DNA of 38,575 nt, from positions 1-38,575 of the forward strand of contig CAMHPA010000022.1 of NCBI GenBank assembly GCA_946186925.1, given 5' to 3'. The notes beneath the pieces are model-generated. The model did not search any database. It worked only from the letters and a program-made list of their open reading frames with translations, and was not told where the DNA came from. The position numbers and the translations under genes were made by a program. Source of the stretch: an uncultured Bacteroidota bacterium. GTDB lineage: Bacteria > Bacteroidota > Bacteroidia > Bacteroidales > SZUA-534. Shown here piece by piece: positions 31,334 through 38,575 of this stretch (position 1 is its first letter; the number at the start of each line of letters is the position of its first letter).

Positions 31334-31555
31334 TGCACGGCCGTTTGCCTGCACAATGTAGAACACCATATGTTTGCGTACGTGACAGGCTCTGATGCCT
31401 GGAATGATTTCGTCGTAAGGTCTTCCTGCTGTCTGCAGCGCGGCGGCTATTTCGTCCATAATGGCGCAAAGGGTGTTGTAGTATGCATCGGCTTGTTTCT
31501 CTGACCACGTGTCGGCGGTGTATTCCCAAATATGGTACATACGCAACAATACCAC
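31283..31555 (-). pseudogene. parE: ParE/RelE-type toxin, N-terminally truncated or interrupted
   Basis: The 90-aa frame contains the core of ParE toxins: IWEYTADTWSEKQADAYYNTLCAIMDEIA, GRPYDEIIPGIRACHVRKHMVFYIV and VRILHERMDFVRHL. ParE proteins normally have about ten further N-terminal residues, a beta strand (V-I-L-S-x-x-A-x-x-D-L). In the same frame upstream, separated by a TAA stop, the sequence reads TIISFSA, which resembles that strand; so the gene may be interrupted by one nonsense codon. The visible start would be GTG. No antitoxin gene is adjacent: the next gene upstream, an AAA ATPase, ends 86 bp away. Probably a relic; a functional alternative start is possible. Confidence 0.6.
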
Positions 31556-31641
31556 AAATTATGCTGAAAAAGAGATAATGGTGTAGTTGTAAATGGTGTT
31601 TAAATTGTATTCTAAACCACAAATTAGCATAACTCATTTAT

Positions 31642-33012
31642 TTACAGCGCACACCAAACCATATACGGTGGTATTTTAATGCAGTCATTTTCAACTGAAA
31701 ACATTTTGGGGTGAATAATGAACGCATTGCCTATTTTGCCTTGAAACTTGTCGCGGAATTTGGTTAAAGAAGTTGTCGTATAGTTTTTTGACGACTTCAC
31801 TTCTATCGGGCAGACTTTGAAATTCGTTTTGCTTTCGTTCGAGAGAAGGAAATCGATTTCCATTGAATTTCTGTGCTTTACGCGGTCGTATTCGTTATAA
31901 AAATAGAGATTCTTCCCTTTAGCCCGAATCATTTGAGCCACAGCGTTTTCGTATATCATACCTTCGTTGAGTGAGAGTTTTCCGTTCATAATGTCGCGGT
32001 ACAGGCCGTTCGTTGCCAGTTCGTTCTCGTTGAACGCCAAACTGACTAGCAGCCCCGTGTCGCCCATATAACATTTCACTTGCGAGTCGTTTTTGTTAAG
32101 CGCGAATCCGACGTTTGGGTCGTTGCATTTGTAACACAGATTGCACATCATCGAGTCGTTGAGCCAAAACAGAGGCTCGTCGTATTTGGCGAAAGTTGCG
32201 GAACCGCTTGAGTCGAATTGTGTCAGTTCGATTTTTTTCTCGTGAGTCGACAGTGCGCCAGGGATATTCTCGAACAAGGCCGAAACTTTTGATTTGTACC
32301 GCCGCGAGGCTTTTTTTATATCATCTTGATACAGAGCAATAATATCGCGTTTTTCAACATCGCTGGCCGAAAAATCACAATCATTTTCAATGTACGCGAC
32401 AATGCTTTGCGGCATTCCGCCCACCAGCATATATTCCCTGAAAAGGCGCATTGCCTTGCTGTGGAATGCTTCATCGAGCGGTTTCCGCGCCTGCCAGCAC
32501 GTTTGAATGTATTCAAGCAGCAGTTCTTCGCCGCGCGCTTTGGCAAATTCTTCAAAATCACACGGATACATTTTCATTTTTCGTTCTTCCGACGGAATTG
32601 TAATGTCGGCGACATTCTCTTGTATCGAAATCAGCGAACCTGTCTCAATGAAATCGTACCGTCCGTCGGCGACTAAATATTTTACCGCTTCGCGCGCTTT
32701 CGGAAATTTTTGTATTTCGTCAAAGATTATCAGCGATTCCCGTCGATAGAGTTTCACGTTGTATTCCAATGAGATAGTCTGATAAAAAACGTCAAGATTG
32801 TTCAAATTGTCCGAAAAATTGTCGGTTATCCGTTTCGGAACGTTGGCAAAATCAATCACAACATACGATTTGTACTCTTGCTCACCGAATTTCCTTGCGA
32901 TTGTCGATTTGCCAATACGCCTTGCACCTTCTATCATAAGTGCTTTGGTTCCGTTGGTTGTTTGCTTCCAGTTAAGCAGTTTTTGATATGTTGTGCTTCG
33001 TTCAATGTTCAT
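31642..33012 (-). CDS. AAA_14 / DUF4143 family ATPase
   Basis: The 456-aa protein is read from ATG 33012 (MNIERSTTYQKLLNWKQ). The ATPase domain has Walker A GARRIGKST (about 28-36) and Walker B SLIIFDEIQKFP (about 93-104), followed by sensor-like ETGSLISI. The C-terminal DUF4143 domain has a nuclease-like tail: EIDFLLS ... CPIEVKSSKNYTT ... FRDKF (about 385-425), in which E-x-K is a PD-(D/E)xK-like pattern. This family is common in Bacteroidota and archaea, often in variable regions; its biological role is unknown, with defence or mobile-element links often suspected. A four-unit 34-bp array lies directly upstream. Confidence 0.85.
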   Translation of the reverse strand: MNIERSTTYQKLLNWKQTTNGTKALMIEGARRIGKSTIARKFGEQEYKSYVVIDFANVPKRITDNFSDNLNNLDVFYQTISLEYNVKLYRRESLIIFDEIQKFPKAREAVKYLVADGRYDFIETGSLISIQENVADITIPSEERKMKMYPCDFEEFAKARGEELLLEYIQTCWQARKPLDEAFHSKAMRLFREYMLVGGMPQSIVAYIENDCDFSASDVEKRDIIALYQDDIKKASRRYKSKVSALFENIPGALSTHEKKIELTQFDSSGSATFAKYDEPLFWLNDSMMCNLCYKCNDPNVGFALNKNDSQVKCYMGDTGLLVSLAFNENELATNGLYRDIMNGKLSLNEGMIYENAVAQMIRAKGKNLYFYNEYDRVKHRNSMEIDFLLSNESKTNFKVCPIEVKSSKNYTTTSLTKFRDKFQGKIGNAFIIHPKMFSVENDCIKIPPYMVWCAL

Positions 33013-33032
33013 AATGAATGCTTTTTTAACAG

Positions 33033-33140
33033 TGCGCAATGTACAAATTTTACTAATCGATAATTATGCGCAGAGTAATTTTTATTAAAAATAGTAGTTA
33101 TGCGCGGAGTAATTTTTATTAAAAACGATAACAATGCGCA
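33033..33140. repeat. Four-unit array with exact 34-bp period
   Basis: TGCGCA or TGCGCG cores start at 33033, 33067, 33101 and 33135, i.e. exactly 34 bp apart. Units 2 and 3 share GAGTAATTTTTATTAAAAA after the core; units 1 and 4 are more diverged. It sits between the AAA ATPase start codon (33012) and the gap to dapF, where the promoter of the ATPase gene should lie. It is not a CRISPR since units are contiguous. Confidence 0.75.
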
Positions 33141-33410
33141 GTGTTTGCTAAAAAATGCAAATCTGTTCAATCATCGTCATCTGCGTTCTAATTTTCTGTG
33201 CGTGATTTCCAATTCGTAATAAAAACTCGTAATTAGAAACACAAATAATACATTTTGGTTATTATTTGTAATAAAATGTTGATTTTTGCACCATGATTAT
33301 TTAAAAGTGTAAAAGAAATAACGCAAAGAATGACAGATTGAAAAAACAGCTAAAATCTGTTCCCCCGATAGGGGTGGTGTCATCAGTGCGAATCATAAAG
33401 TATTGAAACA
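33141..33410. other. Non-coding gap upstream of dapF
   Basis: It contains ACAAATAATA (33241-33250) and TATTATTTGT (33260-33269), a perfect 10-bp inverted repeat with a 9-bp spacer; a small CCCC/GGGG hairpin at 33363-33374 without a T-tract; and the 13-mer ATCAGTGCGAATC (33382-33394), also found at 21117-21129. A promoter for dapF must be here but no convincing TTTG/TAnnTTTG pair was found. Confidence 0.5.
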
Positions 33411-34256
33411 ATGAAAATTCCATTCACCAAAATGCACGGCCTGGGCAACGATTACATCTACGTTGACATTACCGACCGTGAATTGCAAAATCCTGAGCGA
33501 CTGGCAGTTCTGTGGAGCGACCGCCACAAGGGCATTGGCAGCGACGGACTGGTGCTCATTGGCCGTTCGCAGGTGGCCGATTTCAGTATGCGCATCTTCA
33601 ATGCCGACGGCTCGGAGGCGCTAATGTGCGGCAACGCGTCGCGCTGCATTGGCAAATATCTGCACGACAATCATTTGACCGACAAAACCGAAATCCGTCT
33701 TGAGACGCTTTCGGGCATCAAAATCATCCGTCTGAACCTTGCCGCCGACGGCTCGGTGGAGACCGTGACGGTGGATATGGGCGAGGGCTGCCCAATGGGC
33801 GTCATCGGGTTGGGCGGACAGGAGCATCTGCTTGTGGGTGAGCGGATTGAGGCTTGCGGACACGTTTTCAACGCCACGGCCATCAATATGGGCAATCCGC
33901 ATCTGGTGCTTTTTGTGCAGAACGCCGAACTTGCGCCCGTGGCCGAAGTGGGCGCCGAACTGGAGTACAGCCCAATGTTCCCGAACCGCACCAATGTTGA
34001 GTTTGCCGAGGTTATCGACAGCCACAACATCCGTATGCGCGTGTGGGAGCGCGGCAGCGGCATCACTCAGGCCTGCGGAACGGGCGCGTGCGCAACCGCC
34101 GTGGCCGCCGCAATGGCCGAACTCACCAACCCCACCGACTGCCACGTTCAAATGGACGGCGGCACCCTGACCATCACCTGGAACCCCGCCACCCGCCACG
34201 TTCTAATGACTGGCACGGCCACGAAGGTGTATGAGGGGGAGATTGAGATTGATTGA
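33411..34256 (+). CDS. dapF: Diaminopimelate epimerase
   Basis: Interconverts LL- and meso-diaminopimelate, the last step before meso-DAP for peptidoglycan and lysine. The 281-aa length is typical. The two catalytic cysteines are seen in [12 protein letters not shown] (Cys about 72) and [15 protein letters not shown] (Cys about 222). The N-terminus [15 protein letters not shown] is characteristic. dapL follows 130 bp downstream, and supplies the LL-DAP substrate. Confidence 0.97.
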   Translation: MKIPFTKMHGLGNDYIYVDITDRELQNPERLAVLWSDRHKGIGSDGLVLIGRSQVADFSMRIFNADGSEALMCGNASRCIGKYLHDNHLTDKTEIRLETLSGIKIIRLNLAADGSVETVTVDMGEGCPMGVIGLGGQEHLLVGERIEACGHVFNATAINMGNPHLVLFVQNAELAPVAEVGAELEYSPMFPNRTNVEFAEVIDSHNIRMRVWERGSGITQACGTGACATAVAAAMAELTNPTDCHVQMDGGTLTITWNPATRHVLMTGTATKVYEGEIEID

Positions 34257-34386
34257 AGGATTGAAGGATTGAATGCGTGAAGGATTGAAAATTAACAATT
34301 AACAATGAAGGGTTAAGAAGGTTTACGTTTAAGTTTTCTGTTTGCGTTCCAAACTCTAACCTTCTCAACTCTAAACTTTTACGACA
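34257..34386. repeat. Word-repeat spacer between dapF and dapL
   Basis: GATTGAAGGATTGAAGGATT tandems (the 8-mer AGGATTGA also seen at 3932-3957) are followed by AATTAACAATTAACAATGA and by GGTTAAGAAGGTTTACG and CTAACC/CTCAAC/CTAAAC words. Confidence 0.6.
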
Positions 34387-35583
34387 ATGGCATACATCAA
34401 CGAAAACTTTTTGAAACTACAGCACCGCTACTTGTTTGCAGAGATTGCGAAGCGTGTGGCGGCTTACAAGGCCGAAAATCCGCAGGCCGACATTATCCGT
34501 CTGGGTATTGGCGACGTCACGCAGCCGCTGGCGCCGGCGGTGGTTGAGGCAATGCACCGCGCTGTCGACGAGTGCGCTCACGGCGAAACGTTCCGTGGCT
34601 ACGGACCGGAACACGGATATAACTTCCTGATTGAGGCTATTATAGCGCACGATTTCGAACCCCGCGGCGTTCATCTCACGCCCGACGAGGTCTTCATCAG
34701 CGACGGCGCCAAAAGCGACACGGGCAACATTGGCGACATTCTGTCGTCGGCCAACGTCATCGGCGTCACCGACCCAGTTTACCCTGTCTATGTCGATACC
34801 AACACAATGGGCGGCCGCGATATTCGCTATATTCCTTGTAATGAGGCGAATGGCTTCACGGGCGACATCCCGGCGGAAAAACTCGACGTGGTTTATCTCT
34901 GCTTCCCAAACAACCCTACGGGCGCCGTCATCACGCGCGAGGGGCTGCAGCGCTGGGTTGATTACGCTTTGCGCAATGACTGCCTGATTCTGTATGACGC
35001 TGCATACGAGGCATTTATCAACGACGCCGCCATTCCGCATTCCATCTACGAGATTGAAGGGGCGAAGCAGTGCGCCATCGAGTTCCGCAGTTTCTCGAAG
35101 ACGGCCGGATTTACGGGCGTGCGCTGCGGCTATACAATCATTCCCAACGAGTTGAAAGTTAACTCGTTGAGTGGCGAGCGTGTGGCGCTCAATGGTATTT
35201 GGGATCGCCGTCAGTGCTCGAAGTTCAACGGCGCGTCGTACATCTCGCAACGCGGTGCGGAGGCCGTTTTCAGCGCCGAGGGGCAGAAGCAGATTCGCGC
35301 CACCATCGACTACTATATGGCCAACGCACGGATAATCCGTCAGAGCCTGCAAGGGTTTGGTCTTCAGGTGTTTGGCGGCGAAAATGCGCCCTACATCTGG
35401 GTTCGCACGCCCAACGGCACCGACTCGTGGTCGTTCTTCGACCGCCTTCTGCGTGAGGCTCAAGTGGTTACAACACCCGGCGCAGGATTCGGCGCAGCCG
35501 GCGAGGGCTATATCCGCATCACCGCCTTTGGCACGCACAAGAGCAGTATTGAGGCAATGGAACGGGTGAGGAAGTGTTTGTGA
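34387..35583 (+). CDS. dapL: LL-diaminopimelate aminotransferase
   Basis: PLP-dependent class I/II aminotransferase that makes LL-DAP from tetrahydrodipicolinate and glutamate, bypassing the succinylase/acetylase branches. 398 aa. The family features are present: INENFLKLQHRYLFAEIAKR at the N-terminus, IRLGIGDVTQPLAP (about 36-49), ISDGAKSDTGNIGDIL, PVYPVYVDTNTMGGR, and FRSFSKTAGFTGVRCGY with the PLP lysine at about 238. It uses glutamate nitrogen, linking it to GS-GOGAT. carA follows after about 90 bp. Confidence 0.96.
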   Translation: MAYINENFLKLQHRYLFAEIAKRVAAYKAENPQADIIRLGIGDVTQPLAPAVVEAMHRAVDECAHGETFRGYGPEHGYNFLIEAIIAHDFEPRGVHLTPDEVFISDGAKSDTGNIGDILSSANVIGVTDPVYPVYVDTNTMGGRDIRYIPCNEANGFTGDIPAEKLDVVYLCFPNNPTGAVITREGLQRWVDYALRNDCLILYDAAYEAFINDAAIPHSIYEIEGAKQCAIEFRSFSKTAGFTGVRCGYTIIPNELKVNSLSGERVALNGIWDRRQCSKFNGASYISQRGAEAVFSAEGQKQIRATIDYYMANARIIRQSLQGFGLQVFGGENAPYIWVRTPNGTDSWSFFDRLLREAQVVTTPGAGFGAAGEGYIRITAFGTHKSSIEAMERVRKCL

Positions 35584-35673
35584 TTGCAGTTCGCCTTTGA
35601 ATTACAAATTTCTCGTACCCTAAAATTCGTGCTGACAATGTTATTTTGCAAAGTGAAATCAGAAAGCGATAAA

Positions 35674-36747
35674 ATGAAAAAGGCAATTTTGAAACTGGCC
35701 GACGGCTCTGAATATGAGGGCTTTTCGTTCGGCTGCGAGCGGTCGGTGGCGGGCGAGTTGGTCTTCTACACGGCAATGACGGGCTACCCCGAAAGTTTGA
35801 GCGACCCGTCGTACCGCGGACAGATTCTCATCCCGACCTACCCAATGATTGGCAACTACGGCGTGCCTGGCGACGAGACGGTCAACGGCGTGTCAAGGTT
35901 TTTTGAATCGGACCGCATACAGTGCTCGGCGCTCGTAATTTCCGACTATTCAGAACGTTACAGCCACTGGGACTCGCGCCGAAGCCTTGGCCAATGGCTC
36001 AAGGAGTGGCAGGTGCCTGGCATCTGCGGCATCGACACGCGCGCGCTCACCAAAAAACTGCGCGAGCAGGGCTCAATGCCGGGCAAAATCATCTTCGACA
36101 ACGTCGACGTGCCCTTTTACGACCCCAACAAGGACAACCTTGTGGCGCAGGTTTCCACAAAAGAAATATCTACCTATGGTACAGGACGATACAAAGTTTT
36201 GCTGGTTGATTGCGGAATGAAAAACAACATTCTGCGCTGCCTTTTGAAGTACGACGTTACCGTGAAGCGCGTGCCTTGGGACTACGATTTCACCGCTGAG
36301 GATTACGACGGCCTTTTCATCTCGAACGGCCCTGGCGACCCCGCGCAGTGCACGGCCACTATCGCTCACATTAGCAAGGCTTTACAGCAAGACCGACCGA
36401 TAATGGGCATATGCCTTGGCAATCAGTTGCTTGCTCTTGCCGCTGGCGCGAAAACTTACAAGTTGAAATACGGCCACCGCAGTCATAATCAGCCCGTTAA
36501 TGTGCCTGGAACGCACCAATGCTTCATCACGTCGCAGAACCACGGATTTGCCATCGACGGCGAGACGCTGCCCGCCGACTGGGAGCCAATGTTCGTCAAC
36601 CTGAACGACGGCACCAACGAGGGCATCCGCCATCGCTCTAAACCGTTCTTTTCCACACAGTTCCACCCCGAGGCATCGAGCGGACCAGAGGACACAGAGC
36701 CGCTCTTTGCGGAGTTTTTCAACAATATGGTAAAATATAGAAAATAA
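35674..36747 (+). CDS. carA: Carbamoyl-phosphate synthase, small (glutaminase) subunit
   Basis: 357 aa from ATG 35674 ([20 protein letters not shown]), chosen because this is the family N-terminus; the frame is open upstream to a non-ATG start with no family similarity. N-terminal domain: [21 protein letters not shown]-terminal class I glutaminase: [13 protein letters not shown], the nucleophile Cys247 in [17 protein letters not shown], and the His-Glu pair in [13 protein letters not shown]. It delivers ammonia from glutamine to CarB for arginine and pyrimidine synthesis. carB starts 7 bp after the stop. Confidence 0.96.
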   Translation: MKKAILKLADGSEYEGFSFGCERSVAGELVFYTAMTGYPESLSDPSYRGQILIPTYPMIGNYGVPGDETVNGVSRFFESDRIQCSALVISDYSERYSHWDSRRSLGQWLKEWQVPGICGIDTRALTKKLREQGSMPGKIIFDNVDVPFYDPNKDNLVAQVSTKEISTYGTGRYKVLLVDCGMKNNILRCLLKYDVTVKRVPWDYDFTAEDYDGLFISNGPGDPAQCTATIAHISKALQQDRPIMGICLGNQLLALAAGAKTYKLKYGHRSHNQPVNVPGTHQCFITSQNHGFAIDGETLPADWEPMFVNLNDGTNEGIRHRSKPFFSTQFHPEASSGPEDTEPLFAEFFNNMVKYRK

Positions 36748-36754
36748 GATAGTT

Positions 36755-38575
36755 ATGGAAGATTGCAAGAGAATATTGGTTCTGGGTTCGGGCGCGCTGA
36801 AAATCGGTGAGTCGGGCGAGTTCGACTACTCGGGCTCGCAGGCGCTCAAGGCCTTGCGCGAGGAGGGCAAATTCACCATCCTAATCAATCCGAACATTGC
36901 CACGGTGCAGACTTCGGAAGGCATTGCCGATTTGATTTACTATCTGCCTGTTACGCCCGAATTTGTGGAGAAAGTCATCCAAAAGGAACGGCCCGACGCC
37001 ATTATGCTCGCCTTTGGCGGTCAGACGGCGCTGAACTGCGGCGTATCGCTTTATAAATCAGGAATTTTAGAGAAATATAACGTCAAGGTTCTGGGCACGC
37101 CCGTCGAGGCCATCATCAACACTGAGGACCGCGAACTGTTTGCCGAAATGATGCACAAAATCGGCGTTAAGACTGCTAAAAGTGTGGCTGTCAACTCGAT
37201 AGACGAGGCAATGAGCGTTGTGCGCGAAATCGGTTACCCTGTGATTGTGCGCGCCGCCTACACGCTGGGCGGCCTGGGTTCGGGCTTCTGCTCAAACGAC
37301 GCCGAACTGGAGCGGCTTGCGCAGACGGCCTTCTCATACTCGCCGCAGATTCTTATCGAGAAATCGCTGAAAGGCTGGAAAGAGATTGAATATGAGGTGG
37401 TTCGCGACCGCTACGACAACTGCATCACCGTCTGCAATATGGAGAATTTCGACCCGCTGGGCATCCACACGGGCGAGAGCGTGGTGGTGGCGCCGTCGCA
37501 GACGCTGAGCAACCACGAGTACCATCTTCTGCGCAGCATCGCCATAAAAATTGTGCGCGAGGTGGGCATTGTGGGCGAGTGCAACGTGCAGTACGCGCTC
37601 GACCCAAATTCTGACGACTACCGCGTGATTGAGGTGAACGCTCGATTGAGCCGTTCGTCGGCGCTGGCGTCGAAGGCGACGGGCTATCCGCTGGCCGCCG
37701 TGGCCGCCAAACTGGGCCTGGGCTACGGTTTGGACGAGATTCCGAACGCCGTCACCAAAGTTACTTCTGCCTGCTTCGAGCCCGCGCTCGACTATGTTGT
37801 GTGCAAGATTCCGCGCTGGGACCTTGGTAAGTTCGAGGGAGTCAGCAAGTTAATCGGCTCGTCAATGAAGTCGGTGGGCGAGGTTATGTCAATCGGTCGC
37901 ACCTTTGAGGAGGCCATTCAGAAGGGCCTACGTATGGTGGGACAAGGAATGCACGGCTTTGTGGGCAACACCATCAGCATTCCCGACCTTGATTTTGAAC
38001 TGAACAACCCCACCGACAAGCGCGTGGCCGCCATCGAGATTGCCTTTGACCGCGGCTATTCGGTTGAGCGCCTGCACGATATGACCAAAATCGACAAGTG
38101 GTTCCTGGCTCGGTTGGAGAACATCCACCGACTGAAACTTGAACTGGCCAAATGCAACTCAATCAGCGAGATAAGCGCCGAACTTATGCGCGAGGCCAAA
38201 CAAATGGGCTACAGTGATTATCAGATTGGTAAAATTGTATTGAAAGACAATAAGATAGACGCTCACGCAAAGGGCATCGAAGTGCGCGAATATCGATTGA
38301 AACTTGGCATCAAACCTGTTGTTAAACAGATAGATACGCTCGCGGGCGAATATCCTGCGCAGACCAACTACTTGTATCTGACCTACAACGGCACGGAGAA
38401 CGACATCAGTTTCGAGCAAGACGGACGCTCGGTAATTGTCTTGGGTTCAGGCGCTTACCGCATCGGCTCGTCGGTTGAGTTCGACTGGTGCGGAGTGGCG
38501 GCCGTGAAGAAGATTCAGGAAATGGGCTACCGCGCCATTATGATAAATTACAACCCCGAAACCGTCAGCACCGAC
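36755..38575 (+). CDS. carB: Carbamoyl-phosphate synthase, large subunit, 3' end outside window
   Basis: 607 codons are visible of about 1070 expected. The protein starts [20 protein letters not shown] with the substrate-binding variant [20 protein letters not shown] seen in Bacteroidota. The first ATP-grasp domain includes [19 protein letters not shown] (about 161-179), [19 protein letters not shown] and [20 protein letters not shown]. The oligomerisation domain follows ([13 protein letters not shown], about 447-459) and the second synthetase half begins at about 560 ([19 protein letters not shown]). Operon with carA. Confidence 0.96.
   Translation, partial: MEDCKRILVLGSGALKIGESGEFDYSGSQALKALREEGKFTILINPNIATVQTSEGIADLIYYLPVTPEFVEKVIQKERPDAIMLAFGGQTALNCGVSLYKSGILEKYNVKVLGTPVEAIINTEDRELFAEMMHKIGVKTAKSVAVNSIDEAMSVVREIGYPVIVRAAYTLGGLGSGFCSNDAELERLAQTAFSYSPQILIEKSLKGWKEIEYEVVRDRYDNCITVCNMENFDPLGIHTGESVVVAPSQTLSNHEYHLLRSIAIKIVREVGIVGECNVQYALDPNSDDYRVIEVNARLSRSSALASKATGYPLAAVAAKLGLGYGLDEIPNAVTKVTSACFEPALDYVVCKIPRWDLGKFEGVSKLIGSSMKSVGEVMSIGRTFEEAIQKGLRMVGQGMHGFVGNTISIPDLDFELNNPTDKRVAAIEIAFDRGYSVERLHDMTKIDKWFLARLENIHRLKLELAKCNSISEISAELMREAKQMGYSDYQIGKIVLKDNKIDAHAKGIEVREYRLKLGIKPVVKQIDTLAGEYPAQTNYLYLTYNGTENDISFEQDGRSVIVLGSGAYRIGSSVEFDWCGVAAVKKIQEMGYRAIMINYNPETVSTD

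Noticed and set aside
33033-33140. CRISPR array
   Set aside because: The 34-bp period is of contiguous units that diverge as a whole; there are no unique spacers between constant repeats and no cas genes.
33363-33374. Terminator or riboswitch element before dapF
   Set aside because: Only a 4-bp C/G stem with no T-tract; too short to support a call.
34417-35538. Open frame of 373 codons opposite dapL
   Set aside because: Shadow of dapL; composition as expected for the complement of a GC-rich coding strand, no motifs.

Overview
The window is a chromosomal segment of a Bacteroidota (probably Bacteroidales) genome. This rests on a type III glutamine synthetase, a TorF/Gcw_chp porin next to glnK-amtB, an LL-diaminopimelate aminotransferase, ORF6N and AAA_14/DUF4143 genes, and promoters of the Bacteroides type (TTTG-like -33 element and TAnnTTTG -7 element, always 18 bp apart where both can be seen). 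No species can be named from the sequence alone.

Layout. 1-5.5 kb: a partial BspA-type leucine-rich-repeat surface protein (minus), a secreted transglutaminase-like protein and folC (minus). 5.6-9.7 kb: PIN-PhoH ATPase, tRNA-Ala(CGC), and a secreted S8 protease whose C-terminus looks like an outer-membrane barrel; then an orphan 3' end of a tRNA (Pro-like) with its terminator. 9.9-11.5 kb: a membrane GAF/PAS sensor without an output domain (minus). 11.7-18.7 kb: two ammonium-uptake units, porin-glnK-amtB and amtB2-asnB. 18.9-21.1 kb: an HTH-DUF805 fusion protein and an ORF6N gene (minus) surrounded by palindromes. 21.3-30 kb: glnN (GSIII), then gltB-gltD. 30-33.1 kb: an AT-rich accessory patch with an unknown membrane protein, a truncated ParE-like toxin and an AAA ATPase. 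33.4 kb to the end: dapF, dapL, carA and carB (carB runs off the window).

The genes between about 12 and 30 kb form a nitrogen-assimilation island: ammonium enters through the porin and two Amt channels, PII senses status, GSIII and glutamate synthase form the GS-GOGAT cycle, and AsnB and CarAB spend glutamine nitrogen.

The most notable observation is a set of three homologous 5' leaders, one in front of each of porin-glnK-amtB, amtB2-asnB and glnN. Each has the same promoter, the same upstream element at the same distance, a 35-41 codon leader ORF very rich in Asn codons (8/41, 15/39 and 7/35), a CCAGCC or CCAGTC segment 15-16 nt after a cluster of Asn codons, and then an intrinsic terminator whose 5' arm (GGCTGG) can pair either with that segment or with its own 3' arm. 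This is the arrangement of ribosome-mediated transcription attenuation, here apparently reading asparaginyl-tRNA supply to control nitrogen uptake. I do not know of a description of such a system in this phylum; function is inferred, the sequence features are directly visible.

Intergenic DNA is also unusual: many gaps are built from a small vocabulary of near-repeated AT-rich words and dispersed palindromes that recur tens of kilobases apart.
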